The notes under the pieces: generated by a model
What the model saw: only the letters and a program-made list of their open reading frames with translations
Databases searched by the model: none
What the model was told of the DNA's origin: nothing
Shown: positions 1 through 7,511 of the stretch, in pieces
Position numbering within the stretch: position 1 is the stretch's first letter
Layout of the letters: the number at the start of each line of letters is the position of its first letter
NCBI GenBank assembly: GCA_964355015.1
Contig: CAYHCE010000036.1
Location: 1-32,344 of the forward strand
DNA length: 32,344 nt
Direction: 5' to 3'
Source: CAYHCE01 sp964355015
GTDB taxonomy: Bacteria > Cyanobacteriota > Cyanobacteriia > PCC-6307 > Cyanobiaceae
Translations under genes and position numbers: made by a program

Positions 1-2
1 TC

Positions 3-131
3 CTCAGGGATTGGCAGGATCTGGTGCGGGCCACGGATCGTCGCCATGCCTATGGCCTGATCTGCCAGGGTGTCGCTGTGATCCGGCGGGAACCTTCGGC
101 TCCGCCCTCGAGATGGGTGTCGACGCCCTGA
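3..131 (+). CDS. Possible 3' end of an upstream gene (partial)
   Basis: An open frame enters from the left edge and stops at TGA 129-131, giving about 42 residues (LRDWQDLVRATDRRHAYG... to the stop). Its composition resembles a protein C-terminus, but no domain is recognisable. A minus-strand frame overlaps it at 50-292, and the two are probably mutually exclusive. If this one is real, it converges with the beta-glucosidase gene, leaving a spacer of about 170 bases that contains the octamer GCGATCGC (297-304), typical of cyanobacterial genomes. Confidence is low because only the end is visible. Confidence 0.3.
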   Translation, partial: LRDWQDLVRATDRRHAYGLICQGVAVIRREPSAPPSRWVSTP

Positions 132-292
132 CGCTGCCGGGGCTGCGCGCCCACCGGGCCCACCGAGCCGCCCAGACCGTCCGCCGGCACGAAGAGGCAG
201 CGCTGCAGAAGATCGCCGGCCTCGAAGGCGACGATGCCGTCGTGACTGGCCACGCTGGCTGCAGCGAGCCTGCCTCGATCCGGGAGCGGCAT
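50..292 (-). CDS. Possible small hypothetical protein (80 aa), unresolved
   Basis: This minus-strand frame starts with ATG at 292, 12 bases after the stop of the beta-glucosidase gene, and ends at TAG 50-52. It has G/C-rich third positions like a real coding frame, for example in the stretch reading GIVAFEAGDLLQRC. There is no ribosome binding site before the ATG and no recognisable domain. It competes with the plus-strand frame at 3-131. It could be a small downstream gene or chance openness in GC-rich DNA. I do not assign a function. Confidence 0.25.
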   Translation of the reverse strand: MPLPDRGRLAAASVASHDGIVAFEAGDLLQRCLFVPADGLGGSVGPVGAQPRQRQGVDTHLEGGAEGSRRITATPWQIRP

Positions 293-303
293 GCGGGCGA
301 TCG

Positions 304-2496
304 CTAGCGACCCACGACCCCAGCCTCCAGCTCGACATCGACGCCGATTCCCTCGTCTTCGACGTGTCGTGCCACCAGCAGCCGGTGCCGACCACCCTCG
401 AGCACGAACGCATCGGCAGCCTCGTCGAAGAAAGCCAGTCGCCTGAGCGGAACGACCACCGACACCCGCTCGGTGTCCCCAGGCGCCAGGGTGACCCGGG
501 TGAAGCCGGCCAGGAGCCGGGCCGGACGCTCGACCGCCAGGCCGGGCACTTCCACGTAGATCTGCACAACGTCATCGGCGCGCATCGGGCCGTCGTTGGC
601 GACGGTGACAGCGACCCGCAACCCCCCGGCTGCCTGAGATCCGCCGAGGATCTCGACCGCTGGATCGAGATAACGAAACGTGCTGTAAGCCAGACCGAAC
701 CCGAACGGAAACGCCGCGGGGTTTCCGTCCCGCCTCAACCGCCGGTAGCCGTGCCAGAGGTCGTAGGTGATCTCCCGGGCACGTGGATCAAATGGGGGCA
801 GGTGCTCGTGTGCAGTCGGCACGGCGAAGGGCATCCGTCCCGACGGCGACACACGGCCGAGCAGCACGTCCGCCAGCGCCTCGCCCCCCTGCATGCCGGG
901 ATACCAGAGCAGCAGGATGCCAGGCACCGTGTGCCGCCAGTCCTCGCAGAGGATCGCCCCGCCGCCCATCAGCACGACGACCGTGCGCGGGTTCGCGGCG
1001 ACTACGGCCCGCACCAGCGCCTCCTGCTCCGGAGCGAGGCCCAGCCTGGTGCGGTCGCCGGAGGCGAAATGGCCCCCCGTGCGGCTCGAGCCGAGGCTGG
1101 CCAGTGCCGCGATCACCCGCGCCACCGGCGACCACAGCGGGGCCAGCCGCCTGCGTCCGAAACGTCGCAGCAGCAGGTCCGGTGGCGGGACCTGCCGCAG
1201 GATCGGGGCGATGTCGCCGGTGTGGATGTGCTCACCCTCATCGCGCCAGTCCAGCCCGACCACCACTACGGCCGCCTCGGCAGTGGCTGCCAATGCCGCT
1301 GCCGCCTCCACGTCGGCCCCATCCGCATGCAGCACGAGCATCTCCGGCGCGGCCGCCCGCAACCCCTGCAGGGGCGTGACCACCGAGGACGGCCGGGTGT
1401 CCGATGAACCCCTGTCACCCAGGTTGGCCGCGGCAGCCAGCCGGCCGATGACCGCCAGGGAGCGGACCCCGTTCAGTGGCAGAACCGAGCCAGCGTTCTT
1501 CAGCAGCACGATCGAACGGGTGGCAGCCTCCCGCGCCAGTGCCCGGTGCTCCGCGCAGCCGCGGATCGAGGCCGGATAGTCTCCCGCCGGCACGGAAAGC
1601 TGGGTACGCAACAGGCGCAGCACCGCGTCGTCGATCCGGCTCATCGGCACCCGGCCGCTGGCCACCGCCTGCGGAAGGCTGGCCTCGAGCAACATGCGGA
1701 ACGGCATCTCCAGATCCTGTCCTGCCAGCACGGCCTGCGGACCGTCACGGAGTCCGAAGATGAAGTCGGTGAGAACAAATCCGCTGAAGCCCCAGCGGTT
1801 CTTGAGGATGTCGTTGAGCAGTTGCGGGTGCTGGCCGCACCACTCGCCGTTCACGCTGTTGTAGGCGCTCATCACAGCGAGGGCACCGGCGTCGACGCAG
1901 TCACGGAATTGGGGCAGGTACAGCTCGTGCAGCACCCGGTTGGTGGCGCGCACATCCACGCTGAACCGTGCGGTTTCGATCGAGTTGAGCGCGAAGTGCT
2001 TGACGCAGGCGATCGCGTGGCGCTGCACGCCTCGGGTCATTCCCGCCCCCATGGCGCCGACGTGCACCGGGTCCTCGCCGTAGGTCTCCTGGGCCCTTCC
2101 CCAGCCGGGATGGCGCAGCAGATTGACGCAGACCCCACCGAACAGATTGGCTCCGAAGGACCGAGCCTCACGCGCCATGGCGGCCCCGATTCGCTCTTCC
2201 AGAGCAGGATCCCAGCTGGCACCGCGGGCGATCGGCGGTGGAAAGGTCGTGGCGCCTCCTTCGAGGGTCACCCCCCGCGGTCCGTCGACGAAGTGCACGC
2301 CGCCGATCCCCAGCCGCGAGACCACACCGGCCGGCCAGGATTGCCGATGGCCGGCGTCATGGACGACGATGCTCACCATGCCGGCCCAGAAGCTGGTGTC
2401 GCCGTCGAGAATGCCGAGCTTCTCGGAGAGGCTGAGCCGGCCCAGCAGGGAACGGGCCTGGTGCTCGAACTGGCTTCCGTCGTTCTCTATGTTCAC
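304..2496 (-). CDS. Glycoside hydrolase family 3 beta-glucosidase-like enzyme
   Basis: This 730-residue protein should hydrolyse terminal beta-linked sugars by the retaining GH3 mechanism. The N-terminal GH3 barrel shows DGPRGV near residue 71, a conserved KHF at 166-168, SAYNSVNGEWC near 210, and VLTDF at 241-245. The Asp of VLTDF (about 244) sits where the GH3 nucleophile lies, although SDW is the commoner sequence there. The second sandwich domain follows (SIVLLKNAGSVLPL), then the motif FPFGFGLAYSTF, then a fibronectin III-like C-terminus. No signal peptide is evident. I chose GTG 2496 because the frame upstream runs through the tRNA gene. The start is not certain, since GAAGGG lies almost against the GTG. 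It looks like a host gene outside the mobile region. The exact substrate cannot be read from sequence. Confidence 0.87.
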   Translation of the reverse strand: MNIENDGSQFEHQARSLLGRLSLSEKLGILDGDTSFWAGMVSIVVHDAGHRQSWPAGVVSRLGIGGVHFVDGPRGVTLEGGATTFPPPIARGASWDPALEERIGAAMAREARSFGANLFGGVCVNLLRHPGWGRAQETYGEDPVHVGAMGAGMTRGVQRHAIACVKHFALNSIETARFSVDVRATNRVLHELYLPQFRDCVDAGALAVMSAYNSVNGEWCGQHPQLLNDILKNRWGFSGFVLTDFIFGLRDGPQAVLAGQDLEMPFRMLLEASLPQAVASGRVPMSRIDDAVLRLLRTQLSVPAGDYPASIRGCAEHRALAREAATRSIVLLKNAGSVLPLNGVRSLAVIGRLAAAANLGDRGSSDTRPSSVVTPLQGLRAAAPEMLVLHADGADVEAAAALAATAEAAVVVVGLDWRDEGEHIHTGDIAPILRQVPPPDLLLRRFGRRRLAPLWSPVARVIAALASLGSSRTGGHFASGDRTRLGLAPEQEALVRAVVAANPRTVVVLMGGGAILCEDWRHTVPGILLLWYPGMQGGEALADVLLGRVSPSGRMPFAVPTAHEHLPPFDPRAREITYDLWHGYRRLRRDGNPAAFPFGFGLAYSTFRYLDPAVEILGGSQAAGGLRVAVTVANDGPMRADDVVQIYVEVPGLAVERPARLLAGFTRVTLAPGDTERVSVVVPLRRLAFFDEAADAFVLEGGRHRLLVARHVEDEGIGVDVELEAGVVGR

Positions 2497-2580
2497 CCCT
2501 TCACCGTAAGGCGCGGGAGCGCCAGCGCCGGCCACGAGCCGGAATCCAGTGGTTGCAAGCTCTGTGGGCAATTCAGGGCG

Positions 2581-2586
2581 TATGGT
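2581..2586 (+). promoter_or_regulatory. Candidate -10 box for tRNA-Pro
   Basis: TATGGT lies 8 bases before the tRNA 5' end, the right place for a -10 element. The nearest -35-like hexamer, TTGCAA at 2553-2558, is 22 bases upstream, which is longer than the usual 17, so the promoter assignment is tentative. Confidence 0.3.
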
Positions 2587-2594
2587 GGTCTCGG

Positions 2595-2668
2595 CGGGGC
2601 GTGGCGCAGCTTGGTAGCGCGGGTGCTTTGGGAGCACTAGGTCGCAGGTTCGAATCCTGTCGCCCCGA
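2595..2668 (+). tRNA. tRNA-Pro (anticodon UGG)
   Basis: A full cloverleaf can be folded. The acceptor stem pairs CGGGGCG (2595-2601) with CGCCCCG (2661-2667), and A is the discriminator base. The D arm is GCGC/GCGC. The anticodon arm is GGTGC, loop TTTGGGA, GCACT, giving anticodon TGG and hence proline. The T arm is GCAGG-TTCGAAT-CCTGT. CCA is not encoded. A block of phage-like genes begins about 110 bases downstream, as is common where elements integrate at tRNA 3' ends, although no second copy of the tRNA end was found in this window. Confidence 0.97.
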
Positions 2669-2680
2669 TTCCAGTCACAG

Positions 2681-2715
2681 CAAGGGCTCTTGGGGATTCC
2701 GGGGGGCCCTTTTTG
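2681..2715 (+). terminator. Rho-independent terminator after tRNA-Pro
   Basis: AAGGGC (2682-2687) pairs with GCCCTT (2706-2711) across a G-rich loop, and the 3' arm runs directly into a run of five T (2710-2714). It lies 12 bases after the tRNA and fits intrinsic termination of the tRNA transcript. Confidence 0.7.
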
Positions 2716-2735
2716 CTGGCCGTTTTGCGCCGCTT

Positions 2736-2757
2736 GTGCACATCCCGTGCACATCCC
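2736..2757 (+). repeat. Tandem 11-bp repeat beside tRNA-Pro
   Basis: GTGCACATCCC occurs twice in immediate succession (2736-2746 and 2747-2757), between the tRNA terminator and the last gene of the phage-like operon. Paired short repeats beside a tRNA can be recombinase binding sites, but no integrase gene is in the window, so the role is open. Confidence 0.5.
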
Positions 2758-2781
2758 GCTCAGGCGTGACGTCGCGCCCAG

Positions 2782-2976
2782 TCAGTCCCGGTGATCGAGG
2801 AACAGGCGCAGATCCTCCCGATCCCACCAACCACCACCCGGAAAGAGCTCATCGCCGGCCACCTTGACGTGCAGGCCGTCGTCGCCTGTGGTGTAGGTGA
2901 TCTCGGCGTCGAAGTCCTCCAGCAGCTCCAGCAGGCGCTCCAGGAAGTCGCGCTGCCGGGGTTCCAGGGTCGGCAT
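2782..2976 (-). CDS. Small hypothetical protein (64 aa), end of structural operon
   Basis: This is the last gene of the minus-strand structural operon. Its product is acidic and starts MPTLEPRQRDFLERLLELLEDF, where a predicted amphipathic helix is followed by a short beta-rich part (AEITYTTGDDGLHVKVAG) and an acidic tail. The ATG at 2976 shares its A with the TGA of the preceding frame (TGATG), implying coupled translation, and this is why I prefer it to an upstream in-frame start. No family is recognised. Position after the fibre genes would suit a small accessory protein such as a fibre chaperone, but that is only a guess. Confidence 0.6.
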   Translation of the reverse strand: MPTLEPRQRDFLERLLELLEDFDAEITYTTGDDGLHVKVAGDELFPGGGWWDREDLRLFLDHRD

Positions 2977-3145
2977 CAGATCGGTTCCTCGAACACTTCC
3001 CAACCCTCCTGCCGGTACCAGAGGGCGATCTGGTTCGCCATCCCCGGCGGCACATCGAACAGCCGGTGGTCAGCGACTCGGGCGCCTGGCCATCGGCGCT
3101 CAGATAGCGCCGTTCACAGCGCAGGCGAATCAGGTGGCAGCTCAC
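2976..3145 (-). pseudogene. Frameshifted small gene in structural operon
   Basis: Two frames appear to form one interrupted gene. The upstream part begins at GTG 3145, overlapping the TGA of the preceding gene as GTGA, and reads VSCHLIRLRCERRYLSADGQ and on to about APESL. The downstream part, in another frame, reads HRLFDVPPGMANQIALWYRQ and on to WEVFEEPI before a TGA that overlaps the next ATG as TGATG. Both ends therefore carry the coupling signatures used throughout this operon, but in different frames. One base appears to be missing near 3065-3075. No slippery heptamer is evident there, so a mutation or a sequence error is more likely than programmed shifting. The intact product would be about 57 residues, of unknown function. 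Confidence 0.6.
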
Positions 3146-3411
3146 CACTGGCCCCCATCCGGCAGCCACGCCACCAACGAGCCCTCGGGCCAGCCATCCT
3201 GCTCCCCGTAGCAGCGGGGCGCCTGATACGGCCGTCCGTCCGGGTAGCCCCTCAGGTCATCATCCCGGCTCACCGCAGAAGCCAGCATCAGCCCCTGCTC
3301 ACGCAAGGCGGCGCGGAAACGACAGTTCCAGCCCAGTCCCCAGCGGCCGGCAAGCAGACAGGCCTTGTCGAGACCGGCCAGGTAGTCCTGCGGCCTAGTG
3401 AGGGGAGGCAT
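3142..3411 (-). CDS. Hypothetical protein (89 aa)
   Basis: This small protein begins MPPLTRPQDYLAGLDKACLL and is rich in Trp and Arg, with a C-terminus near WPEGSLVAWLPDGGQW. No family is recognised. It starts 22 bases after the preceding fibre-type gene, and its stop overlaps the next start as GTGA, so it belongs to the same operon. The ribosome binding site is weak. A structural accessory role is suggested only by its position. Confidence 0.6.
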   Translation of the reverse strand: MPPLTRPQDYLAGLDKACLLAGRWGLGWNCRFRAALREQGLMLASAVSRDDDLRGYPDGRPYQAPRCYGEQDGWPEGSLVAWLPDGGQW

Positions 3412-3433
3412 GGCAAGGCAGCGCCGGTGTCAC

Positions 3434-4624
3434 TCAGCCATTGCCACGGGGCCACAGCACGCCGGTGGCGGGCCTCCTGCCGCCACCTCCGGCACCCTGC
3501 AGTTGCGTGGCATAGAACGGGTGCTGCTGGGCGCCAGGAAGGCCCGTGACAGCCATCGGCCAGTCCCAGACGAAATCAGGCACCGTGGATGGACCCGTCG
3601 CCAGGGGCTGCACAGGCGCCAACGGGCAGAAGCTGAGCCGATCCGTCACCGAGGTCCATGGCAGCGAGCCGACGATGGCCCAACCGGCCAGGGCGGCCGG
3701 TGTGCTCGTCGGGTGCAGATACCAGAGGTCCGTGGCGCCACTGGAGGCCGCCCCCAACTGGTAGAAGGTGCCGCCACCGCCTGGCCTGCCGCAGCGGCCC
3801 AGGCGCCGGGGATCGGTCTGCTCGTTCGACCCGAACCAGAGGCACCCAGGAAGCAACAGCCGGGGCGTCACCGCCCCGGGCGAAAAGAGCCCAGTTGCAG
3901 CTGCGACGTAGAGCCCGACTGGATTGATCAGAGACTGCTGACTGAACTGATTCGGAACCGGCGTCAATCCTGCTGGCACGATCACATCGTTGTTCCAGAT
4001 GTAAGCGTTCACCGAATAGATCATGCCCACGTAGGCATTAGAGCGGCTGAAATAAATGTTCCAGCCGCTCGATGCTGCGGACCTGAACAGCACCATCGTG
4101 TGATTCTGCGTGTAGGTGTCTGCGCCAACCGGCGCGATCGTGTAGCAGAAGAACTCGCTGCCTGGTGCGGTGTCCATCTGCACCAGCAGAAAGGCGCCAA
4201 GGTCGACCGCCGGTGAGCCATCCGGCGCGTAATGAGACAGACCTGCGTTCGGGGCGGAAATCGTGGCGGCGAACGTGCCGTAGCCGCCATTGCTGGTGTC
4301 GTTGGTGTAGGCAGTCTCCAGGCCCAGGCGGAGCACCGCCGAAGAAGCCGAGGCGCTGAAACCCTGCACCTTGCTGGTGTTGTAGAAGCTCATCAACACC
4401 GGATTCACCGGATGCCCCAGGCGCCACACATAGCCGAAGTTTGTTGTGCCCGTCGCAGAAGTGTGATCCTTGACAATCGATAGCGGACAGTTGTTTCCAG
4501 GGTTGGCGTTCACCGCGTCAGCAAACGCCGTGAACGCCTCCGTCAGCCGCAGGCCCGGGCTGCCGGCCTCCGCCGTCGTCCAGTTCCAGGAGGCCCATTG
4601 CTGGGCGGAGCAGGAGAGAGCCAT
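3434..4624 (-). CDS. Fibre/tail-associated structural-type protein (396 aa)
   Basis: This protein begins MALSCSAQQWASWNWTTAEA and is rich in Ser, Thr, Ala, Gly and aromatic residues, as phage fibre and appendage proteins often are. A central segment (LLVQMDTAPGSEFFCYTI) resembles one in the next gene upstream (SLTPGQEFFAFAW), suggesting the two are related. The start is supported by GGAGG at 4633-4637, 8 bases before the ATG. The last 60 or so residues are Pro/Gly-rich and lower in complexity. No catalytic motif or signal peptide is visible. It lies in a minus-strand operon with a major capsid gene, so a virion surface role is the most reasonable inference. The family is not named. Confidence 0.65.
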   Translation of the reverse strand: MALSCSAQQWASWNWTTAEAGSPGLRLTEAFTAFADAVNANPGNNCPLSIVKDHTSATGTTNFGYVWRLGHPVNPVLMSFYNTSKVQGFSASASSAVLRLGLETAYTNDTSNGGYGTFAATISAPNAGLSHYAPDGSPAVDLGAFLLVQMDTAPGSEFFCYTIAPVGADTYTQNHTMVLFRSAASSGWNIYFSRSNAYVGMIYSVNAYIWNNDVIVPAGLTPVPNQFSQQSLINPVGLYVAAATGLFSPGAVTPRLLLPGCLWFGSNEQTDPRRLGRCGRPGGGGTFYQLGAASSGATDLWYLHPTSTPAALAGWAIVGSLPWTSVTDRLSFCPLAPVQPLATGPSTVPDFVWDWPMAVTGLPGAQQHPFYATQLQGAGGGGRRPATGVLWPRGNG

Positions 4625-4644
4625 CGCGTCAGCCTCCGCTGAGA

Positions 4645-5511
4645 TCAGGTCGTGGGATCAACCGCACGCACCGCCAGGCGCGCGGGACCGAGCTGCAGCC
4701 ATTCGCTGCCATCGCCGGCCCTGAAGTACCCGAGGTTCGCGCCAGAGCGGTGATACTGCGCCAGGTCCACCGGGAGCACCACCGGGTCCCACCACTGCAC
4801 CGGCGCCAGCGGCGTGGTGAAGATGATGCCCGGCACGATCGGTTGCCACTGCGCAGGGCGGGTGAGCAACGAGACGGTGGTGCCGCTGAAGGACTCCAGC
4901 CGGAACGAGCTGGCCAGCATCAGCTGCGGCAGATTGCGGCTCCAGGCCGCCGTGTTCACCACCCCCGCCATGTCGGTGTTCGACAGGTGCCAGTCGCCGG
5001 TGGTCACGTCCTTGGCGATCAGCAGCGCCAGGGCCTGGCGGCTGCTCAGGTTGTGCTGGCTCCAGGCAAACGCGAAGAACTCCTGCCCCGGCGTCAGGCT
5101 CCAGGCCGCCACTGCCGCCAGCGGATAGGGGATGGTCAGGCTCATCAGCGTGTTCGTACTGCCCCGCCCGCCACTGAGCACGCCATGAGCTCCCAGACCA
5201 CCGCCCGGATCGCGGCCTGCGGCCAGACCCGCATGGGCCGTCACCCCGCCCGTGGCCAGGTTGAGCACCCATTGGCTCATCAGGTCCACCGGCTGGCCAG
5301 CGTTCTGCGCGGTGATCCGCGCCTGCACGGTCCAGCCCGCAAAGCCCGGCGCCTGCAGGCTGTTGGCGATCAGCGTCAGCAACTGGGCCGTGTTCTGCGC
5401 ATTGGCCGCTGTGATCCAGCTGGCCAGATGCCCGTCCACCAGGGCCGCCACATCGACGATCGGGAGCCCCTGATCACCGCGGCGGCTCATGTCCCGGATC
5501 GTGGCTGCCAT
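4645..5511 (-). CDS. Fibre/tail-associated structural-type protein (288 aa)
   Basis: The product begins MAATIRDMSRRGDQGLPIVD, and its first helix-rich part (AALVDGHLASWITAANAQN) is followed by a beta-rich Ser/Thr/Gly/Trp composition. The segment SLTPGQEFFAFAW matches APGSEFFCYTI in the following gene, so the pair may have arisen by duplication. The ATG at 5511 overlaps the stop of the preceding gene as TGATG. An in-frame upstream extension is rejected because it would lie inside the neighbouring gene. No named domain is recognised. Its place in the structural operon suggests a particle component. Confidence 0.65.
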   Translation of the reverse strand: MAATIRDMSRRGDQGLPIVDVAALVDGHLASWITAANAQNTAQLLTLIANSLQAPGFAGWTVQARITAQNAGQPVDLMSQWVLNLATGGVTAHAGLAAGRDPGGGLGAHGVLSGGRGSTNTLMSLTIPYPLAAVAAWSLTPGQEFFAFAWSQHNLSSRQALALLIAKDVTTGDWHLSNTDMAGVVNTAAWSRNLPQLMLASSFRLESFSGTTVSLLTRPAQWQPIVPGIIFTTPLAPVQWWDPVVLPVDLAQYHRSGANLGYFRAGDGSEWLQLGPARLAVRAVDPTT

Positions 5512-5936
5512 CAGAGCACCGCCGTGTCGTGCTCCACCAGCGCCAGCACGCCCACCGTGGCCGAGTGCGGCACCCCAAGGAAGGTGCGCACACGGGCCCA
5601 CACCCGCTGCTGCACCGGGTTGTCGGCGTTGGAATACGTCGAGCCCGGCGCTGGCTCCAGCACCGTCACGGCCGGCGCGAACTTCAGATCCAGCAGCACC
5701 CCGGCCGACAGCGGCGGATCTTCACTGATCGGCCGCAGCGCATCAGCGGCCCTTGCCGCGACTGAGGCATAGAACGTCACCCAGGCCTCAATCGAGCAGC
5801 TCACCCGCAGGAAGCGGCCATCCACTCCCAGGTTGAGGAAGGTCAGGTCCAGCACCGACGGCGCACTCGCGCTCGCCGTGGTGCGCTCCTCGAGCACACG
5901 CCGGGGCGTGTCGATCCTCGGAACCCAGCTGGGCAT
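5511..5936 (-). CDS. Structural-operon protein (141 aa), unknown
   Basis: This protein begins MPSWVPRIDTPRRVLEERTT, with a middle part reading LNLGVDGRFLRVSCSIEAWV. Its start and stop both overlap the neighbours as TGATG, which shows tight translational coupling and supports the reading frame. It directly follows the collagen-like fibre gene, a common position for a small protein needed for fibre attachment or folding. I recognise no family, and the role is inferred only from position. Confidence 0.6.
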   Translation of the reverse strand: MPSWVPRIDTPRRVLEERTTASASAPSVLDLTFLNLGVDGRFLRVSCSIEAWVTFYASVAARAADALRPISEDPPLSAGVLLDLKFAPAVTVLEPAPGSTYSNADNPVQQRVWARVRTFLGVPHSATVGVLALVEHDTAVL

Positions 5937-7198
5937 CAGGGCACCACCGCGATCTTGCGGATGGCGCGGACCGTCAGCGCGGTGGTCTTGGAAGTGGGGC
6001 TCCAGGGGCCGTAGAACCAGTCCTGCGCCTGATGGGTGGTGCTGGAGTCCTGCGTGGAGGTGCCCATCGTCCCGGAGAAGAAGGCCTCAGCATTGCCCGA
6101 CTGGAACGCCGTCACCGTGGTGGTGCCCGGAATCGAAACGGAGTAGTCGGCCGTGGTCGGCGGCACGGCATAAGCATTGGCGCCAAAGCCCGGCGTATTG
6201 CCCTCGGAGTTGTCGGGCTTGAAGCGGCGATACAGGATCTCCAGCTCGTAGAGCGCCGGGACATACCAGTCGCTGTAGCCACCGATCGAAAGCGCCCGCG
6301 CCCACTGGTTGGCGGGATGCGCCGCATCCTTCGCGGCCTCGGTGTTCGCGAAGCCATCGAAGGTGCTGGCCGCACCGGCTGTCGCGGTGTTCGCCGTCTT
6401 GCAGGCCCTGGAGCTCTGGCCGGTGCTCGCCGGCGAAATGATCAGCGCATGGGTCGCTACGCCATTGGCGGTCTGCGAGATCAACCCCCCGTAGTAGCCG
6501 CCCTGGAAGGCGACACCGATCGCCGGCAGATCGCCCACCGGGATACCCGTAGGCCCGCTGCCCAGCAGGTACACATCACCCGTCGCCTGGTCGAGGTACA
6601 TGTCCCCGACGATCGAGCCGGGAATGTTGGTCGGCGGCGGCCCGCTGCCCACGAACCAGCCCGTGCCGCGTGGTCCCGCCCCGCCGGCAGGGCCTGCGGC
6701 ACCGATAGGCCCCTGGATGCCCTGCGGTCCCGTGGCGCCCGTGGCGCCTGCCGGTCCCGTGTTGCCCGTGGGGCCAGCAGGCCCAGCCGCTCCAGCAGGA
6801 CCAACAGGGCCGGCCGGGCCTTGGATCTGGCCCGCATTGACCCAGTTGTTTCCGGAAGCGTTCCAGCTGTAGAGCGTGTCGCCCTCGTCCTGGACGACGT
6901 AGGCGTCCCCCTGCTGCCGGTTGCTCGTTGGCAGCGCCGAGAAGGTGGCAACACTGCCCTTGAGATTGATGCCCGTTCCCGCCGCACCCTGCGGGCCGCT
7001 GGGTCCGGTCGGGCCAGCAGGACCCGTCGCGCCAGCCGCGCCAGCTGCGCCCGCCGCACCCTGCGGTCCAACCGCACCGGCTGCGCCCTGAGGCCCGGCC
7101 GCGCCGGTGGGTCCGGTAGGTCCTGTGGCGCCAATGGGTCCACCCGGCCCCTGCGGACCCTGAGGGCCGCGGATGTTGCCGGTGCTTGTCCAGGACAT
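5936..7198 (-). CDS. Collagen-like fibre protein with DUF1566-type C-terminus
   Basis: This 420-residue protein looks like a receptor-binding fibre. Gly-X-Y tracts run over about residues 11-76 and 127-180, typical of trimeric collagen-like shafts. Between them is a phage tail module (LPTSNRQQGDAYVVQDEGD...), and near 198 the motif VGDMYLDQATGDVYLLG. The C-terminal half (about 225-420) contains WARALSIGGYSDWYVPALYE and ends in TVRAIRKIAVVP. That is the pattern of DUF1566/Lcl domains, which have a C-type-lectin-like fold and often bind ligands at tips. The ATG at 7198 lies 28 bases after a conserved upstream motif (7227-7242), so this gene may have its own promoter inside the operon. No reverse transcriptase or template repeat was seen, so a diversity-generating retroelement is not supported. 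Confidence 0.85.
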   Translation of the reverse strand: MSWTSTGNIRGPQGPQGPGGPIGATGPTGPTGAAGPQGAAGAVGPQGAAGAAGAAGATGPAGPTGPSGPQGAAGTGINLKGSVATFSALPTSNRQQGDAYVVQDEGDTLYSWNASGNNWVNAGQIQGPAGPVGPAGAAGPAGPTGNTGPAGATGATGPQGIQGPIGAAGPAGGAGPRGTGWFVGSGPPPTNIPGSIVGDMYLDQATGDVYLLGSGPTGIPVGDLPAIGVAFQGGYYGGLISQTANGVATHALIISPASTGQSSRACKTANTATAGAASTFDGFANTEAAKDAAHPANQWARALSIGGYSDWYVPALYELEILYRRFKPDNSEGNTPGFGANAYAVPPTTADYSVSIPGTTTVTAFQSGNAEAFFSGTMGTSTQDSSTTHQAQDWFYGPWSPTSKTTALTVRAIRKIAVVP

Positions 7199-7226
7199 GG
7201 GCCGCCGCGCTCAGGGGGGTCTCCAG

Positions 7227-7242
7227 ACCTATTGCCACTGAT
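7227..7242 (-). promoter_or_regulatory. Upstream motif copy 1 (TGGCAATAG element)
   Basis: On the minus strand this reads ATCAGTGGCAATAGGT, identical over 16 bases to the site before the capsid gene (13308-13323). It starts inside the stop codon of the preceding gene and lies 28 bases before the fibre start codon, oriented toward it. The core TGGCAATRG recurs as a divergent pair at 18312-18344. It is a candidate promoter or activator site for the element's own sigma factor. Confidence 0.5.
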
Positions 7243-7508
7243 CAGCGCCGGCGCCGCCTGCGGTAGCCAGGGCGGCTGATCGTGCCTCGCCTTGGTCCGA
7301 CCGAAGCGACACGATCACCGAACTTGGCACGCACCTTCCGCGCCACCGTTCGGTAGGAACCGGAGGTGCCCTTCTGCGCAGAACGACTCAGCGCGTTTCG
7401 GGCATGGTGGAGATCCGGGATCGGATACCGGCCGGGCCGCCCCCTGGTCGGCGGGTAGACCCAGTCCGAGGGCTTGAGGTTGCGCCGTTGGCGGGCCGTC
7501 AGAGCCAT
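7242..7508 (-). CDS. Small basic phage-type protein (88 aa)
   Basis: This very basic protein starts MALTARQRRNLKPSDWVYPP and ends in an Arg run (GYRRRRRR). The core, RYPIPDLHHARNALSRSAQK, is a pattern I know from small proteins of phage and prophage structural clusters: a YPIPD motif followed by a helix beginning HA-NAL. The start lies three bases after the stop of the preceding gene. The strong positive charge would suit nucleic-acid or particle contact, but the function is unknown. The family resemblance is from memory and was not searched. Confidence 0.65.
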   Translation of the reverse strand: MALTARQRRNLKPSDWVYPPTRGRPGRYPIPDLHHARNALSRSAQKGTSGSYRTVARKVRAKFGDRVASVGPRRGTISRPGYRRRRRR

Positions 7509-7511
7509 GCG

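Noticed and set aside
364..1407. Long plus-strand frames opposite the beta-glucosidase gene
   Set aside because: They are antisense shadows in GC-rich DNA. Only the minus frame has GH3 motifs.
2497..2754. Upstream extension of the beta-glucosidase reading frame across tRNA-Pro
   Set aside because: It would translate the complement of a tRNA gene and its terminator. The family similarity starts after GTG 2496.
5936..7198. Diversity-generating retroelement based on the lectin-like fibre tip
   Set aside because: No reverse transcriptase, template repeat or accessory gene is present in the window.
7227..7242. Sigma-54 promoter reading of the TGGCAAT motif
   Set aside because: The second GC element at the correct distance is missing, and cyanobacteria are known to lack sigma-54.
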